64,000 bases of DNA from assembly GCA_023957775.1 (NCBI GenBank), contig JAMLGR010000011.1, positions 62,001 through 126,000 of the forward strand, read 5' to 3'. The notes beneath the pieces are model-generated. The model did not search any database and was not told the DNA's origin. It saw only the letters and a list, made by a program, of their open reading frames with translations. Positions within the stretch are counted from its first letter, which is position 1. Each line of letters opens with the position of its first letter. A program made the translations under genes and the position numbers. The stretch is from Fimbriimonadaceae bacterium. Its GTDB lineage: Bacteria; Armatimonadota; Fimbriimonadia; Fimbriimonadales; Fimbriimonadaceae. Positions 18,583 through 27,026 of the stretch are shown here, one piece after another.

Positions 18583-18602
18583 TGGTACACGCAATCGTAC
18601 CA
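18583..18602. promoter_or_regulatory. Inverted repeat TGGTAC/GTACCA in a divergent promoter region
   Basis: A perfect 6-bp dyad with an 8-bp spacer, 21 nt upstream of the BNR gene start and within the 190-bp region shared with the divergent PEP-CTERM gene. A second, weaker CTGG/CCAG pair follows at about 18615-18631. Operator-like, regulator unknown. Confidence 0.35.
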
Positions 18603-18752
18603 GGGCAAACCTACCTGGCAAAGTCACCAGTTATTGCGAATCCTCCACACGTGCGCGCGCCTCCTTAGCAGTTGCTTAATCCATCCATTCAACGGGCTCC
18701 GGTAAAGTGAGTGGCAAGTTGTGGGGCATTGGGTGCCTCAAAAAGGAGACTC

Positions 18753-19436
18753 GTGAAAAACACCATTCTTTCCGTGGCGGTCGCCACTCTCGTCATGTCA
18801 GCGACTGCGGCCAATGCCGTCGAGATCGCGAACTGGACCTTCGAAGTCTCGGTTCCCACATCTGCGGGACCCTTCAGCCCGGAGAGCGGCGCGGGAGCCG
18901 CGACCGGATTCCACACGAGCACGGCGACGGTTTACAGCAACCCGTCGGGCAACGGCTCGACGGAGTCGTTCAGCTCGAACAACTGGGGAGTCGGCGACTA
19001 CTACCAGTTCCAGGTCTCGACCATCGGACTGTTCGGTGTGCGCTTCCAGTTCGACCAGGCGAGCAGCAACACCGGCCCGCGCGACTTCCAGATCCAATAC
19101 AGCACGAACGGGACGACGTTCACGGACTTCGGCTCGGTGTACACGGTGCTTGCCAACGCATCCCCGAACAACACTTGGAACCCCACGACCAGCGATCCCG
19201 CCTACTCGTTCGACGTGGACATGAGCAGCGTGACGGCGCTGGACAACCAGGCCAACATCTACCTTCGATTGACCGACGCCAGCACGGTCTCCGCGAATGG
19301 CGGAACGGTCGCAAGCGCAGGTACGGACCGCGTGGACAATGTGATCGTCTCGGCCAACCCCGTGCCCGAACCCGCTTCGATGCTCGCCATCGTGACGGGA
19401 ATCGGCGCCCTCGCCGCGCGCCGCCGCCGCCGCTGA
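18753..19436 (+). CDS. PEP-CTERM sorting domain protein
   Basis: 227 residues from GTG 18753, preceded by AAGGAG at optimal spacing. The signal peptide is KNTILSVAVATLVMSATAANA. The mature part is rich in Ser, Thr and Asn, resembles other secreted beta-sandwich PEP-CTERM proteins (VGDYYQFQVSTIGLFGVRFQ, DFQIQYSTNGTTFTDFGSVY), and may be glycosylated. The tail reads NPVPEPASMLAIVTGIGALA then ARRRRR, the exosortase signal. A strong terminator follows, so it is monocistronic. Surface or matrix role likely, exact function unknown. Confidence 0.9.
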   Translation: MKNTILSVAVATLVMSATAANAVEIANWTFEVSVPTSAGPFSPESGAGAATGFHTSTATVYSNPSGNGSTESFSSNNWGVGDYYQFQVSTIGLFGVRFQFDQASSNTGPRDFQIQYSTNGTTFTDFGSVYTVLANASPNNTWNPTTSDPAYSFDVDMSSVTALDNQANIYLRLTDASTVSANGGTVASAGTDRVDNVIVSANPVPEPASMLAIVTGIGALAARRRRR

Positions 19437-19450
19437 GCGGAGGCCACCCA

Positions 19451-19485
19451 CGCCTGGGCCCCTTAGGGTCCAGGCGTTTTTTCTT
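19451..19485 (+). terminator. Rho-independent terminator of the PEP-CTERM gene
   Basis: The CGCCTGG/CCAGGCG stem (19451-19476) with an inner GCCC/GGGT pairing is followed directly by TTTTTTCTTT. It is 15 nt past the stop of the PEP-CTERM gene. Confidence 0.93.
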
Positions 19486-19496
19486 TGCGAGCCCCC

Positions 19497-20660
19497 CTAC
19501 CCAGGGCGGAAGAGCCAGCGCAGGGCGTCGGCCATGGTGGCGCGCCCCTGCTTGTCCGAGTGGAATCCCTTGCCCCACACGGTCTTGAGGTCGTAGCCGC
19601 GGAATTCGAGCGCGCGCGCCATCTGCCGGTTCGAAAGCGGCCAGTTCCCGTGCACGTTGTCCAGGTCGTTCTCCCCGTCCTGCAGGAACACCCGTATGGG
19701 CTTCTTGGGCGTCTTGCGGATCAACGCGGGGTAGTTGTGTCCGCCCTCGCGGAGTGACTCGCCCGAAGCGATGTTGGTGAAGCTGCCGATCCAGGACATC
19801 ACGAGACCGAACCGATCGGGACGTTGCCAGGCCGCAGTGAAGCTGCAGATGCCGCCTGAACTCAGTCCGGCAACGCATCGGCGCATCGGGTCTTTCGTGA
19901 TCCGGAATCGAGCGTCGACCGGCGGGAGCAGCTCCTCCAAGAGAAACCTCACATAGGCGTCGCTGAGGGTGTCGTACTCGCGCGAACGGTCGGACTTGCC
20001 ATCGGGGAACGTCCCGGGCGTCACAAAGAGCACCACGGTCTGCGGCAGCTCGCCCCTCGCGATCAAGTGGTCGAAATACACCGGCGCGTAGCTCTGGGCC
20101 CACTGCCCGTCTTGGAAGATCACGAGGTTCGACTCCTTCTCTGGATCAAACCCGGCGGGCGTGTATACCCACCAGTCGTGCAGCGTGCCGCCGAAGATCT
20201 TGCTCTCCAACTTTGGCTGCTGCTCGAGCTTGCCCGCGGGCACGTTCGGGTCTGCCTTGGACTCGGGCGGCATCGTGTACACCTCGAGGTCCCGAGGGTT
20301 CCCGACCGGATCGCCGTCCACCACGTAGCGCCAACGGAATCCCTCCCCTTCGGGCAGTTGCTCGGCGCCGACGAACAGCCTCGCTCCTACCTTCTGGAGG
20401 CGCAGCTCGAAAGGACCACCTTCCGCGCGGACCGCGACGTTGCGACTTCCTTGAGGCGGCTCGATCGCCCAGGCCACCGTTCGATCCTGCACCTTGGGAT
20501 CGGCACCTTGCGCGAGTTTCTCCCTGCCCCCGAACCACTGCTCGAGCGACGCCTCGTCGCCCGATGCGACCGCCCCGCGCGCCAACCCGTCGGCCAACCG
20601 AAGGGGAGTCCAGGGTCCCTGCCCGGCCAACGCCGCGCACACCAACAACAATCCGATCAT
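19497..20660 (-). CDS. Secreted esterase, enterochelin-esterase/esterase D-like
   Basis: 387 residues from ATG 20660, with GGAGG 8 nt upstream; the longer frame to 20771 is not supported. The signal peptide is MIGLLLVCAALAGQGP. The N-terminal half is a carbohydrate-binding or isoamylase N-like beta domain (EGFRWRYVVDGDPVGNPRD). The C-terminal half is an alpha/beta-hydrolase with nucleophile motif CVAGLSSGGICSF, an acidic DGENDLDN segment and His in WGKGFHSDK. Such proteins cleave ester-linked groups from polysaccharides or siderophores. It is divergent from a fucosidase 59 bp away, which suggests a shared glycan substrate. Confidence 0.87.
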   Translation of the reverse strand: MIGLLLVCAALAGQGPWTPLRLADGLARGAVASGDEASLEQWFGGREKLAQGADPKVQDRTVAWAIEPPQGSRNVAVRAEGGPFELRLQKVGARLFVGAEQLPEGEGFRWRYVVDGDPVGNPRDLEVYTMPPESKADPNVPAGKLEQQPKLESKIFGGTLHDWWVYTPAGFDPEKESNLVIFQDGQWAQSYAPVYFDHLIARGELPQTVVLFVTPGTFPDGKSDRSREYDTLSDAYVRFLLEELLPPVDARFRITKDPMRRCVAGLSSGGICSFTAAWQRPDRFGLVMSWIGSFTNIASGESLREGGHNYPALIRKTPKKPIRVFLQDGENDLDNVHGNWPLSNRQMARALEFRGYDLKTVWGKGFHSDKQGRATMADALRWLFRPG

Positions 20661-20719
20661 CGACACGACCTCCACACCCCCGCATTGTGCGCGATGTCCA
20701 TCAGGTAAACCGCGCCCAA

Positions 20720-21982
20720 ATGCTCTCGATTCTCGCCGCCATGATCCTCGCCCAGAACCTGCCCAAACCAACTCCCGAACAACTCGCGTGGCAAGACGCG
20801 GAAATCGGGATGTTCATCCACTTCGCACCCAACACATGGCAGGACAACGAGGGGGACGATCTCAGCACTCCGATGAGTGCGATCCACCCCGCCAAGCTCG
20901 ACACCGACCAGTGGGCGCGCACGGCTCGATCGATGGGCGCAAAGTACATCGTGTTTGTCGCCAAGCACGTGGGCGGCTTTTGCTGGTGGCAGACAACGAC
21001 GACGGACTACAGCGTGAAAAGCACCCCTTGGAAGGGCGGCAAGGGCGACGTGATGGCCGATCTTGCGAAGTCGTGCCAGAAGTTCGGCTTGAAGCTGGGC
21101 GTGTATCTGTCGCCGATGGACCGCAAGTTCGGGGTGGCGGTCGGGGGCAAGGCGAAGACCCCGGAGGTCCAATCGGCCTACGAGAAGAGGTTCCGAACCC
21201 AGCTCACCGAGTTGCTCTCTCGATACGGCCCGATTTTCGAGGTGTGGTTCGACGGCAGTCTCGTGTTTCCAGTGGGGGACATTCTTGAGAAGTACGCTCC
21301 AAAGGCCGTCGTGTTCCAGGGGCCGCACGCCAGCATCCGCTGGGTTGGCAACGAGGAGGGGTTTGCGCCCTACCCGTCGTGGAACGGTGCGAAGTTCGAC
21401 CCGAAGACGTGGGGAACGCTCACTTCGGCGGACGGCGATCCCGATGGGGACCGGTGGCTGCCGAACGAGGTGGACTGCCGGATGCGCAACACGTGGTTCT
21501 GGAACACGCACAACGCCGGCTCCTTGAAGTCGGTGGACAAGCTGATGGAGATGTACGAGAAGAGCGTGGGCCACGGGGCCGTGCTGCTGCTGAACAACAC
21601 CCCGGACACGTCCGGGCTCATTCCGGAGGCGGACGTGAAGCGGTCGGCCGAGTTCGGTGCGGAGATCGAGCGCCGGTACGGCCTGGCGATCGCCGATGTC
21701 AGCGGCAAGGGCGAGGTGGTGAGCGTCAGCCCTTCGGCGCCGTCGGTGATCGACGCGGTGGTGACAATGGAGGAGATCGCCGAGGGCGAGCGCGTGCGGG
21801 AGTACGCGATCGAGGGCCGCGTCGACGGAGAGTGGAAGGTGATCGCCCACGGCACCGCCATCGGGCACAAGAAGATCGACAAGTTCGAGCCCGTGAGGGT
21901 GTCCGAAGTGCGGCTCCGCGTGGTGAAGAGTGTGGGAACGCCCCTGATTCGGCGATTGGCGCTGTATCGAACGGGAGGTTGA
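20720..21982 (+). CDS. Alpha-L-fucosidase, GH29
   Basis: 420 residues from ATG 20720, with a short signal peptide (MLSILAAMILAQ). The GH29 barrel is marked by IGMFIHFAPNTW, KYIVFVAKHVGGFCWWQT, GLKLGVYLSPMD and the nucleophile motif FEVWFDGS with Asp178. The C-terminal 80 residues form a small beta domain (VREYAIEGRVDGEWKVIAHG). It removes terminal L-fucose from glycans. The usual HHDGF motif is HVGGF here, a change near the active site. The Shine-Dalgarno is weak. It is divergent from the esterase and ends before a hairpin shared with the next PEP-CTERM gene. Confidence 0.9.
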   Translation: MLSILAAMILAQNLPKPTPEQLAWQDAEIGMFIHFAPNTWQDNEGDDLSTPMSAIHPAKLDTDQWARTARSMGAKYIVFVAKHVGGFCWWQTTTTDYSVKSTPWKGGKGDVMADLAKSCQKFGLKLGVYLSPMDRKFGVAVGGKAKTPEVQSAYEKRFRTQLTELLSRYGPIFEVWFDGSLVFPVGDILEKYAPKAVVFQGPHASIRWVGNEEGFAPYPSWNGAKFDPKTWGTLTSADGDPDGDRWLPNEVDCRMRNTWFWNTHNAGSLKSVDKLMEMYEKSVGHGAVLLLNNTPDTSGLIPEADVKRSAEFGAEIERRYGLAIADVSGKGEVVSVSPSAPSVIDAVVTMEEIAEGERVREYAIEGRVDGEWKVIAHGTAIGHKKIDKFEPVRVSEVRLRVVKSVGTPLIRRLALYRTGG

Positions 21983-22023
21983 AGAGAGCGGTCGGCAAGT
22001 AGCTGCTCCGAGGACATGGGAAC

Positions 22024-22049
22024 GGCCCGCTCGAACTCTCGAGCGGGCC
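22024..22049. terminator. Bidirectional hairpin between convergent genes
   Basis: GGCCCGCTCGA and TCGAGCGGGCC form an 11-bp perfect stem with a 4-nt loop, between the fucosidase stop (21982) and the PEP-CTERM stop (22068). There is no T-tract on either side, so it is a hairpin-type or 3'-stabilising end rather than a classic terminator. Confidence 0.65.
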
Positions 22050-22067
22050 GAGTGGGCTCCGACCGCC

Positions 22068-22802
22068 CTACTTGCGTCGTCGACGAAGCAGAGCCACCGC
22101 GCCAAGACCGAGCGCCAGCATCGAAGCGGGCTCGGGAACCGGAGTGACCGTGACCCGCGCAAGGGGCGTGCCGCGATCCCAGTCCGGCATCTGCGCCCAA
22201 CTGTCGCCGACGCCAGGGGTGACGGAGTCGTGGATTCGGATGGCCGTGTTCGCGTCCGCCGGATTGCCCGATCCGCCCAAGAACCCGAGGTCCGCGGCGT
22301 TCTGCGTGTTCATCTCGGTGCCCGCGTCCCACGCGCGAAGCCCGGTGATCGTCATGGAGAAGCCCTCGGGCGTCCCCTGATTGAAAAGGCTCAGGTTCGA
22401 GGTCGAGAAGCTCTCCCCGAGGAACCCGTCGTTGGTCTTGCCGAGCATCATCGCAAAGCTGAAAAAAGGGTGGGCGTTGTCGGTCGAGAAGAGCCCCGAG
22501 TTCGACCCGCCGGGGCCCAAGGGGCCGCCCGGAAGCGTTCCGAAGGAGAACACATCTGCGCCGGCCGCACCGGCGATGCCCATCATGGGGGCGGTGTTGC
22601 CGCCTTCCGCGATGGCCTTGATGCCGGCGGAGGACGTGCCGCCGAGCTGGAAGATGTCAAAGCTGCTGTTGCCAGCCGACCAGAACAAGGGGCTCAAGGG
22701 TTGTGGGCCGAGGTTCTCGATGGTGACTTGGAACTGAAACGTCTGCGCGAACGAGGCGGCGCCAAGTGCGAACAGGGATAGGGTGACTAAGCTTCTTTTC
22801 AT
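22068..22802 (-). CDS. Spondin-domain PEP-CTERM protein
   Basis: 244 residues from ATG 22802, with GGAGG 6 nt upstream. The signal peptide is MKRSLVTLSLFALGAASFAQ. The mature region FQFQVTIENLGPQPLSPLFW, AIAEGGNTAPM, FFSFAMMLGKTNDGF and RIHDSVTPGVGDSW matches the bacterial spondin_N-type domain, an extracellular beta-sandwich. The tail reads VPEPASMLALGLGAVALL then RRRRK. It is likely anchored or released by exosortase. The role is unknown; spondin domains in eukaryotes are adhesive, but this cannot be assumed here. Confidence 0.9.
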   Translation of the reverse strand: MKRSLVTLSLFALGAASFAQTFQFQVTIENLGPQPLSPLFWSAGNSSFDIFQLGGTSSAGIKAIAEGGNTAPMMGIAGAAGADVFSFGTLPGGPLGPGGSNSGLFSTDNAHPFFSFAMMLGKTNDGFLGESFSTSNLSLFNQGTPEGFSMTITGLRAWDAGTEMNTQNAADLGFLGGSGNPADANTAIRIHDSVTPGVGDSWAQMPDWDRGTPLARVTVTPVPEPASMLALGLGAVALLRRRRK

Positions 22803-22904
22803 TGAGACCTCCAGGGTCGAAAGCGATTCGACCACAGTTGGGGAATCCCTGTGTCCCTGCGGAAGTTCCATTGTTTTTTGTTTGGCGCCCGTCGAAGCCC
22901 CCGC

Positions 22905-23024
22905 GTGAAGTACGGGCCGTCGAAGAACCGCTACGACGTCGTCTGGTTCGCGCGCGAGGGCGGCCACACGTGGCCCGCCGCAACCGACGCGATCCTTAAA
23001 GCCCACGCGCGACCGCGCATATGA
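22905..23024 (+). pseudogene. Remnant of the C-terminus of an alpha/beta-hydrolase (PHB depolymerase-like)
   Basis: A 39-codon frame reads RYDVVWFAREGGHTWPAATD and ends at TGA 23022-23024. GGHTWP with the catalytic His, followed by a short Ala-rich helix, is the usual C-terminal end of LpqC-type poly(3-hydroxybutyrate) depolymerase-like esterases. No matching upstream domain with a nucleophile Ser precedes it on this strand. It abuts the stop of the minus-strand esterase (23026) with one base between, so it may be the scar of a deletion. The match is short and rests on one motif. Confidence 0.4.
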
Positions 23025-23025
23025 G

Positions 23026-23727
23026 CTACCTCTTGCGGCGATGCTCGAGGAGCCACGCGTAGAGGGCGTCGCCCGCATACACGTCGCTCCATACGTCGTG
23101 CGTTCCGCCCGCGATCACGTCGAACCGAACGTCCGCGCCCGCCTCCTTCAAGGCGGCGATCAAGGGTGCTTCCTGATCGAGCGGCACCGCCGGATCGGCG
23201 TCGCCGTGCGTCGACCAGATGGGGATTTCTTTGATCGTCGACGCGATCCAGCGGCTGGCCCAGCCCGCGATCGGCGCGATGGCCGCAAAGCGTTTGGGCG
23301 AGAAGGACGCGAGCGTGTAGGTCCCGAACCCGCCGAGGCTCAGCCCCGTCACGTACTCGCGGTCCTTGTCCACGCGCCACTTCGACTCGACCTCGTCCAG
23401 CAACCCCGAGAGCATGAGAGGATCCCAGGCCATGTCGGACGGACACAAGGGGGCGACCACGATGAACGGCAGCTTGCGACCCTTGCGGATCTCTTTGAGC
23501 GGCCCGTGGATGCCTGCGCGCTCCAGATCGTCGCCGCGCTCCCCAGCACCGTGCAGGAACAGCAGGAGGGGGTAGCGCTCCCGGCCGCTTTCGTAGCCTT
23601 CCGGCAACGACAACTGGTAGCGGCCGGAGACTGTCACGCTCACTTTGCGTGAAAACGACTGGGCGGCCTGGGGCGGGGATACTGGAACCCCCGAGGCCGC
23701 GACGAGGGCGACCAGTGTTTGCAGCAT
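23026..23727 (-). CDS. Secreted alpha/beta-hydrolase (phospholipase/carboxylesterase type)
   Basis: 233 residues with a signal peptide (MLQTLVALVAASGVPVSPP). The catalytic triad is visible: Ser130 in VTGLSLGGFG, Asp178 in HGDADPAVP and His210 in GGTHDVW. The oxyanion region is LLLFLHGAGERGDD. It resembles secreted feruloyl or acetyl esterases placed beside glycosidases, and it is divergent from the large DUF5703 hydrolase (42-bp gap). TAGCGT lies 6 nt before its ATG, so the transcript is probably leaderless. The substrate is inferred to be a plant-type or bacterial polysaccharide ester. Confidence 0.88.
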   Translation of the reverse strand: MLQTLVALVAASGVPVSPPQAAQSFSRKVSVTVSGRYQLSLPEGYESGRERYPLLLFLHGAGERGDDLERAGIHGPLKEIRKGRKLPFIVVAPLCPSDMAWDPLMLSGLLDEVESKWRVDKDREYVTGLSLGGFGTYTLASFSPKRFAAIAPIAGWASRWIASTIKEIPIWSTHGDADPAVPLDQEAPLIAALKEAGADVRFDVIAGGTHDVWSDVYAGDALYAWLLEHRRKR

Positions 23728-23733
23728 GAAACG

Positions 23734-23739
23734 ACGCTA
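23734..23739 (-). promoter_or_regulatory. -10 element (TAGCGT), probable leaderless start
   Basis: TAGCGT on the minus strand, exactly 6 nt before ATG 23727, with no Shine-Dalgarno. Confidence 0.5.
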
Positions 23740-23769
23740 CCCCACCGGCCATGGGGGACACTGGAAGCG

Positions 23770-26445
23770 ATGTTGCCCGTCCTTGCCCTCCTCCTTCCGA
23801 TGAGCCCGCACAAACTCGACGCGTACGATGTCGTGTGGAACTCCCCGTCCGCGGACGCCGCGGGATCGATGCCGATCGGCAACGGCGAAGTCGTCCTCAA
23901 TGTGTGGGTCGAGCAAGAAACCGGGGACCTTCTCTTCCTGATCGCGCGGGACGACACGCTCTCCGAGATCAGCCGCATCCTCAAGCTGGGAAGGGTGCGC
24001 GTCCACTTCTCGCCGAACGTGCTCGGGCGCGCTTCCGATTTCCTCCAGCACCTCCACCTCCGCGATGGAGCTGTGACAGTTGCCGGCGGGGGGCTCTCGT
24101 TGGGGCTGTTCGTCGACTCGGGAGCCAACGTCATCCACCTGAGCGGCCGATCGGAGCGACCGGTGCGCGTCTCCGTCGCCGTCGAATCGTGGCGAACGGC
24201 AGATCGTGCCCTTCCGGCGGCCGAGAAGCAGTCGGCATGGTCGGTCCACGACGCCCCATTCCCCTTGGTGGAGTCGGCCGACCGCTTCCTGAAGACCGCG
24301 GATCCGGCCGTCGAGTGGGTCCACCGCAACGAGACGTCGGTGGTGCCGAAGGTGCTGGCGAACCAGTCCCTCACCGGGTTGAAGGGAACGAGGGACCCGT
24401 TGCTTCACCGCACGTTCGGCGGCCGCGTCGAAGGGGCGAAGTTCCACCGGAGAGACGATCAGACCCTCGCGTCGGACGGGGCGCTCAGCCAGTTCGACGT
24501 CAAGATCGCCACCCACACCGCCCAAACCCGCACCCTCGAGGCGTGGCTGGCCGGACTTCGCCGCGAGGCGCGTCGGTCCGATCTCCGGACGGCCGAGAAG
24601 CGGACGCGGGGTTGGTGGCGGGGTTTCTGGGACCGGTCCTGGGTGTTCGTCGACGGCGATGACGACGCACACCCGGTCCCCGCCAACATGCACGCGTTGC
24701 GCCGAGGGGTCGATGGATCGGGCGGCAATGTGTTTTCCGGGACGATCGACGCGTGGCGCCAGTGGGATGCAGCGGTGTCTGGACCCGCGTTTCTTCAGAT
24801 GGCCGCCTCGACAGACCCCTCCTTTCCCGACTCAGCCCATCGACAGGGGTTGACCCTGATGGCGACGATCGTTCCCACCGAACTGAAGCCCGGACGTATC
24901 TTCGACAAGATCACGCCGGGCGGAATGGACGGTTACCTGTTCGACACGCACCCGGGCAACGCGTTGCGGCTGATCGTGGGCTCCATGACGCTCGTCGCAC
25001 CGGAGTGCCTCAAACTCGGCGTCGCGCAACGGGTCGGCGCGACCTACGACGCCGAGACGGGCGAAGCGGCGATATACCTCGACGGGGTGCGAGTGGCCCA
25101 TCGGCCCGCCGAACGCGGCTCGTTGGTGACGCGCGGCTACGTTCTCCAACGCTTCGTGAACGCGTGTCAGGGCCGAGGCGAGTTTCCCATCAAGTTCAAC
25201 GGGGGCAGCTACACGGTCGAGCCGACGGCGATGGGGCGGCCCTTCAACCCCGACTGGCGCAACTGGGGCGACTGCCACTGGTTCCAGAACGTGCGGCACA
25301 CCGTCCACCCGATGCTCGCGACGGGCGACTTCGATTTGATGGAGCCGTTCTTCAAGCTCTACGAGAACGCGCGGCCACTGGCCGAATCGAGGAGCCGGAA
25401 ATACCACTACGCGCAGGGCGCGTACTTCCCGGAGACGATGACGGTCTGGGGCACCTACTCCGGGGGCGACTACGGCTGGGACCGCACCGGCCACGAGCCC
25501 AGAGACGTGCTGTGCCCCTGGTGGGACGACGCGTGGAACCAAGGACCCGAGCTCGTCGCCCTCATGCTGGACCGCTGGGACTACACGCGCGATGCCAACT
25601 TCCTCAAAGGTCGCGTGCTTCCGATGGCGGAGTCGGTGTTGCGTTACTTCGACAGTCGCTTTCGGAAGGACTCCATGGGCAAGATCCGCCTCGACCCTAC
25701 GCAAGTGGTCGAGACGTACTGGACCGGGGTCGTGAACGACATGCCGACCGCCGCCGGCCTGATCGCGATCACTCAGCGGTTGACCGCGCTGCCCCAGAGC
25801 CTGGTCACCCGCGTCCAGCGCGAGTTCTTCGAACGCATGCGCTCGGCGTGTCCTGACCTTCCGTTGGAGACCAACGAAGGCGAACGTGAACTTGCCCCGG
25901 CGCAGAAGTACGATCCGACCCGAAGCAACGTCGAGAACGGCGAACTCTATGCGGTCTGGCCCTTCCAACTGGTGTCGCTTGGCCACCCGGAGTTGCTCGA
26001 TGAGGCGAAACGGGCGTACGCCCACCGAGGCAGCCACCTCGACACGGGATGGGGGTACGACGGCAACGTGGCGGCCCTGCTTGGGATGACCGAGGAGGCC
26101 GCGCGGATTCTCAAAGTGAAGTGCGCGAACTCCAACCCCGCCTATCGATGGCCCGCGACTTGGGGCCCGAACTACGACTGGCTGCCCGACCAGAACCACG
26201 GCGGCAACCTGCTGAACACCGCGAATCTCATGCTGCTGCAGACCGAGCCGTTGGAGGCGGGAGGGAAGATCCTCCTCTTGCCCGCTTGGCCCAAAACGTG
26301 GGCCGTCGACTTCAAGCTCCGTGCCCCAGGCAACACCACCGTGCAGTGCGTGGCGCGCGCGGGCCGCATCGTGAGTCTCGACGTGACGCCCAAAGCGCGG
26401 GCCAAAGATGTGGTTTGGCCTCAGGGGTGGATCCGGCCGGGCTAA
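23770..26445 (+). CDS. DUF5703 domain glycoside hydrolase-like protein
   Basis: 891 residues from ATG 23770 (GGAAG upstream), with signal peptide MLPVLALLLPMSP. Residues 20-270 are a DUF5703 domain (YDVVWNSPSADAAGSMPIGN, VVLNVWVEQETGDLLFLIAR). Residues about 330-800 are an (alpha/alpha)6 toroid (NWGDCHWFQNVRHTVHPMLA, PETMTVWGTYSGGDYGWDR, TGWGYDGNVAALLGMTEEAA). A C-terminal beta domain (GKILLLPAWPKTWAVDFKLR) resembles that of GH95 and GH65 enzymes. The architecture suggests a secreted glycosidase acting on a side chain such as fucose or rhamnose. The fucosidase nearby supports deoxy-sugar glycan use, by inference. Confidence 0.85.
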   Translation: MLPVLALLLPMSPHKLDAYDVVWNSPSADAAGSMPIGNGEVVLNVWVEQETGDLLFLIARDDTLSEISRILKLGRVRVHFSPNVLGRASDFLQHLHLRDGAVTVAGGGLSLGLFVDSGANVIHLSGRSERPVRVSVAVESWRTADRALPAAEKQSAWSVHDAPFPLVESADRFLKTADPAVEWVHRNETSVVPKVLANQSLTGLKGTRDPLLHRTFGGRVEGAKFHRRDDQTLASDGALSQFDVKIATHTAQTRTLEAWLAGLRREARRSDLRTAEKRTRGWWRGFWDRSWVFVDGDDDAHPVPANMHALRRGVDGSGGNVFSGTIDAWRQWDAAVSGPAFLQMAASTDPSFPDSAHRQGLTLMATIVPTELKPGRIFDKITPGGMDGYLFDTHPGNALRLIVGSMTLVAPECLKLGVAQRVGATYDAETGEAAIYLDGVRVAHRPAERGSLVTRGYVLQRFVNACQGRGEFPIKFNGGSYTVEPTAMGRPFNPDWRNWGDCHWFQNVRHTVHPMLATGDFDLMEPFFKLYENARPLAESRSRKYHYAQGAYFPETMTVWGTYSGGDYGWDRTGHEPRDVLCPWWDDAWNQGPELVALMLDRWDYTRDANFLKGRVLPMAESVLRYFDSRFRKDSMGKIRLDPTQVVETYWTGVVNDMPTAAGLIAITQRLTALPQSLVTRVQREFFERMRSACPDLPLETNEGERELAPAQKYDPTRSNVENGELYAVWPFQLVSLGHPELLDEAKRAYAHRGSHLDTGWGYDGNVAALLGMTEEAARILKVKCANSNPAYRWPATWGPNYDWLPDQNHGGNLLNTANLMLLQTEPLEAGGKILLLPAWPKTWAVDFKLRAPGNTTVQCVARAGRIVSLDVTPKARAKDVVWPQGWIRPG

Positions 26446-26456
26446 GTCACGGCCGA

Positions 26457-26500
26457 ACAAACAAAAGAAGCCCAGCCGGCTCGATGCCGACTGGGCTTCT
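26457..26500 (-). terminator. Rho-independent terminator of the RRM gene
   Basis: AGAAGCCCAG (26466-26475) pairs with CTGGGCTTCT (26491-26500), with an inner CGGC/GCCG stem. Read on the minus strand it is followed by TTTTGTTTG. It may also stop the convergent DUF5703 transcript. Confidence 0.87.
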
Positions 26501-26516
26501 CGTCAGAGCGCAAAAC

Positions 26517-26819
26517 CTACCAGCGGTTTCCGCCGCCACCGCCGCCGCGGTTGCCGTAGCCACCGCCACCGCCACCGCCGCCGCCCGAGCTGGACTTCGG
26601 CTTGGCCTCGTTGACGGTGAGCGTTCGACCGCCCACGTCCTTCTGGTTGCACTCCTCGACGGCGGTGTCCAACTGGTCCGCATCGATGTCGACGAAGCCG
26701 AAGCCGCGCCCCTCGATGATGCGGGCGTTGCTGGCCCCGTATTTGGAGAATTGGTTCTGGAGATCGCTCTCGGTCATGGAGTACGGCAGATTGCCGACGT
26801 AAAGTGTTTTTGTAGCCAT
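26517..26819 (-). CDS. Glycine-rich RRM RNA-binding protein
   Basis: 100 residues from ATG 26819, preceded by GAGGAGG. One RRM domain: RNP2 is LYVGNL (near residue 5) and RNP1 is GRGFGFVDI (near 48). The C-terminal tail is a run of Gly with GYGNRG, as in cyanobacterial Rbp and other cold-responsive RNA-binding proteins. It probably acts as an RNA chaperone. The roughly 200-nt upstream region is long and contains a dyad, AATGGAG/CTCCATT, overlapping a TAGAAT box at 26939-26944, which may be an operator at the promoter. A terminator follows, so it is a single-gene unit. Confidence 0.93.
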   Translation of the reverse strand: MATKTLYVGNLPYSMTESDLQNQFSKYGASNARIIEGRGFGFVDIDADQLDTAVEECNQKDVGGRTLTVNEAKPKSSSGGGGGGGGGYGNRGGGGGGNRW

Positions 26820-26919
26820 GGATGGCCTCCTCGTATCGTAGTTGTTTCGGTTCAAAAGACAGGGAGATCGCTTTGAGAACCGGCCAAGGAGGCGGGAGCC
26901 AACGGGAAAACCTGGAGCT

Positions 26920-26944
26920 AATGGAGCGTAACGCCTCCATTCTA
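26920..26944 (-). promoter_or_regulatory. Candidate -10 (TAGAAT) with overlapping dyad, RRM gene
   Basis: On the minus strand, TAGAAT (26939-26944) overlaps the 7-bp inverted repeat AATGGAG/CTCCATT, which has an 8-bp spacer. No good -35 was found. The 5' leader to ATG 26819 would be about 110 nt. Confidence 0.25.
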
Positions 26945-27014
26945 CCTCGTTTGCAAACTTTCGTTACCGATTGCCCGGAACGCCGAATGTCCCATCGTCC
27001 GGACTCAGGCGCAC

Positions 27015-27020
27015 TATACT
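27015..27020 (+). promoter_or_regulatory. -10 element (TATACT), probable leaderless start
   Basis: TATACT ends 6 nt before ATG 27027. A close match to TATAAT; no Shine-Dalgarno fits in the 6-nt leader. Confidence 0.55.
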
Positions 27021-27026
27021 GAAGGC

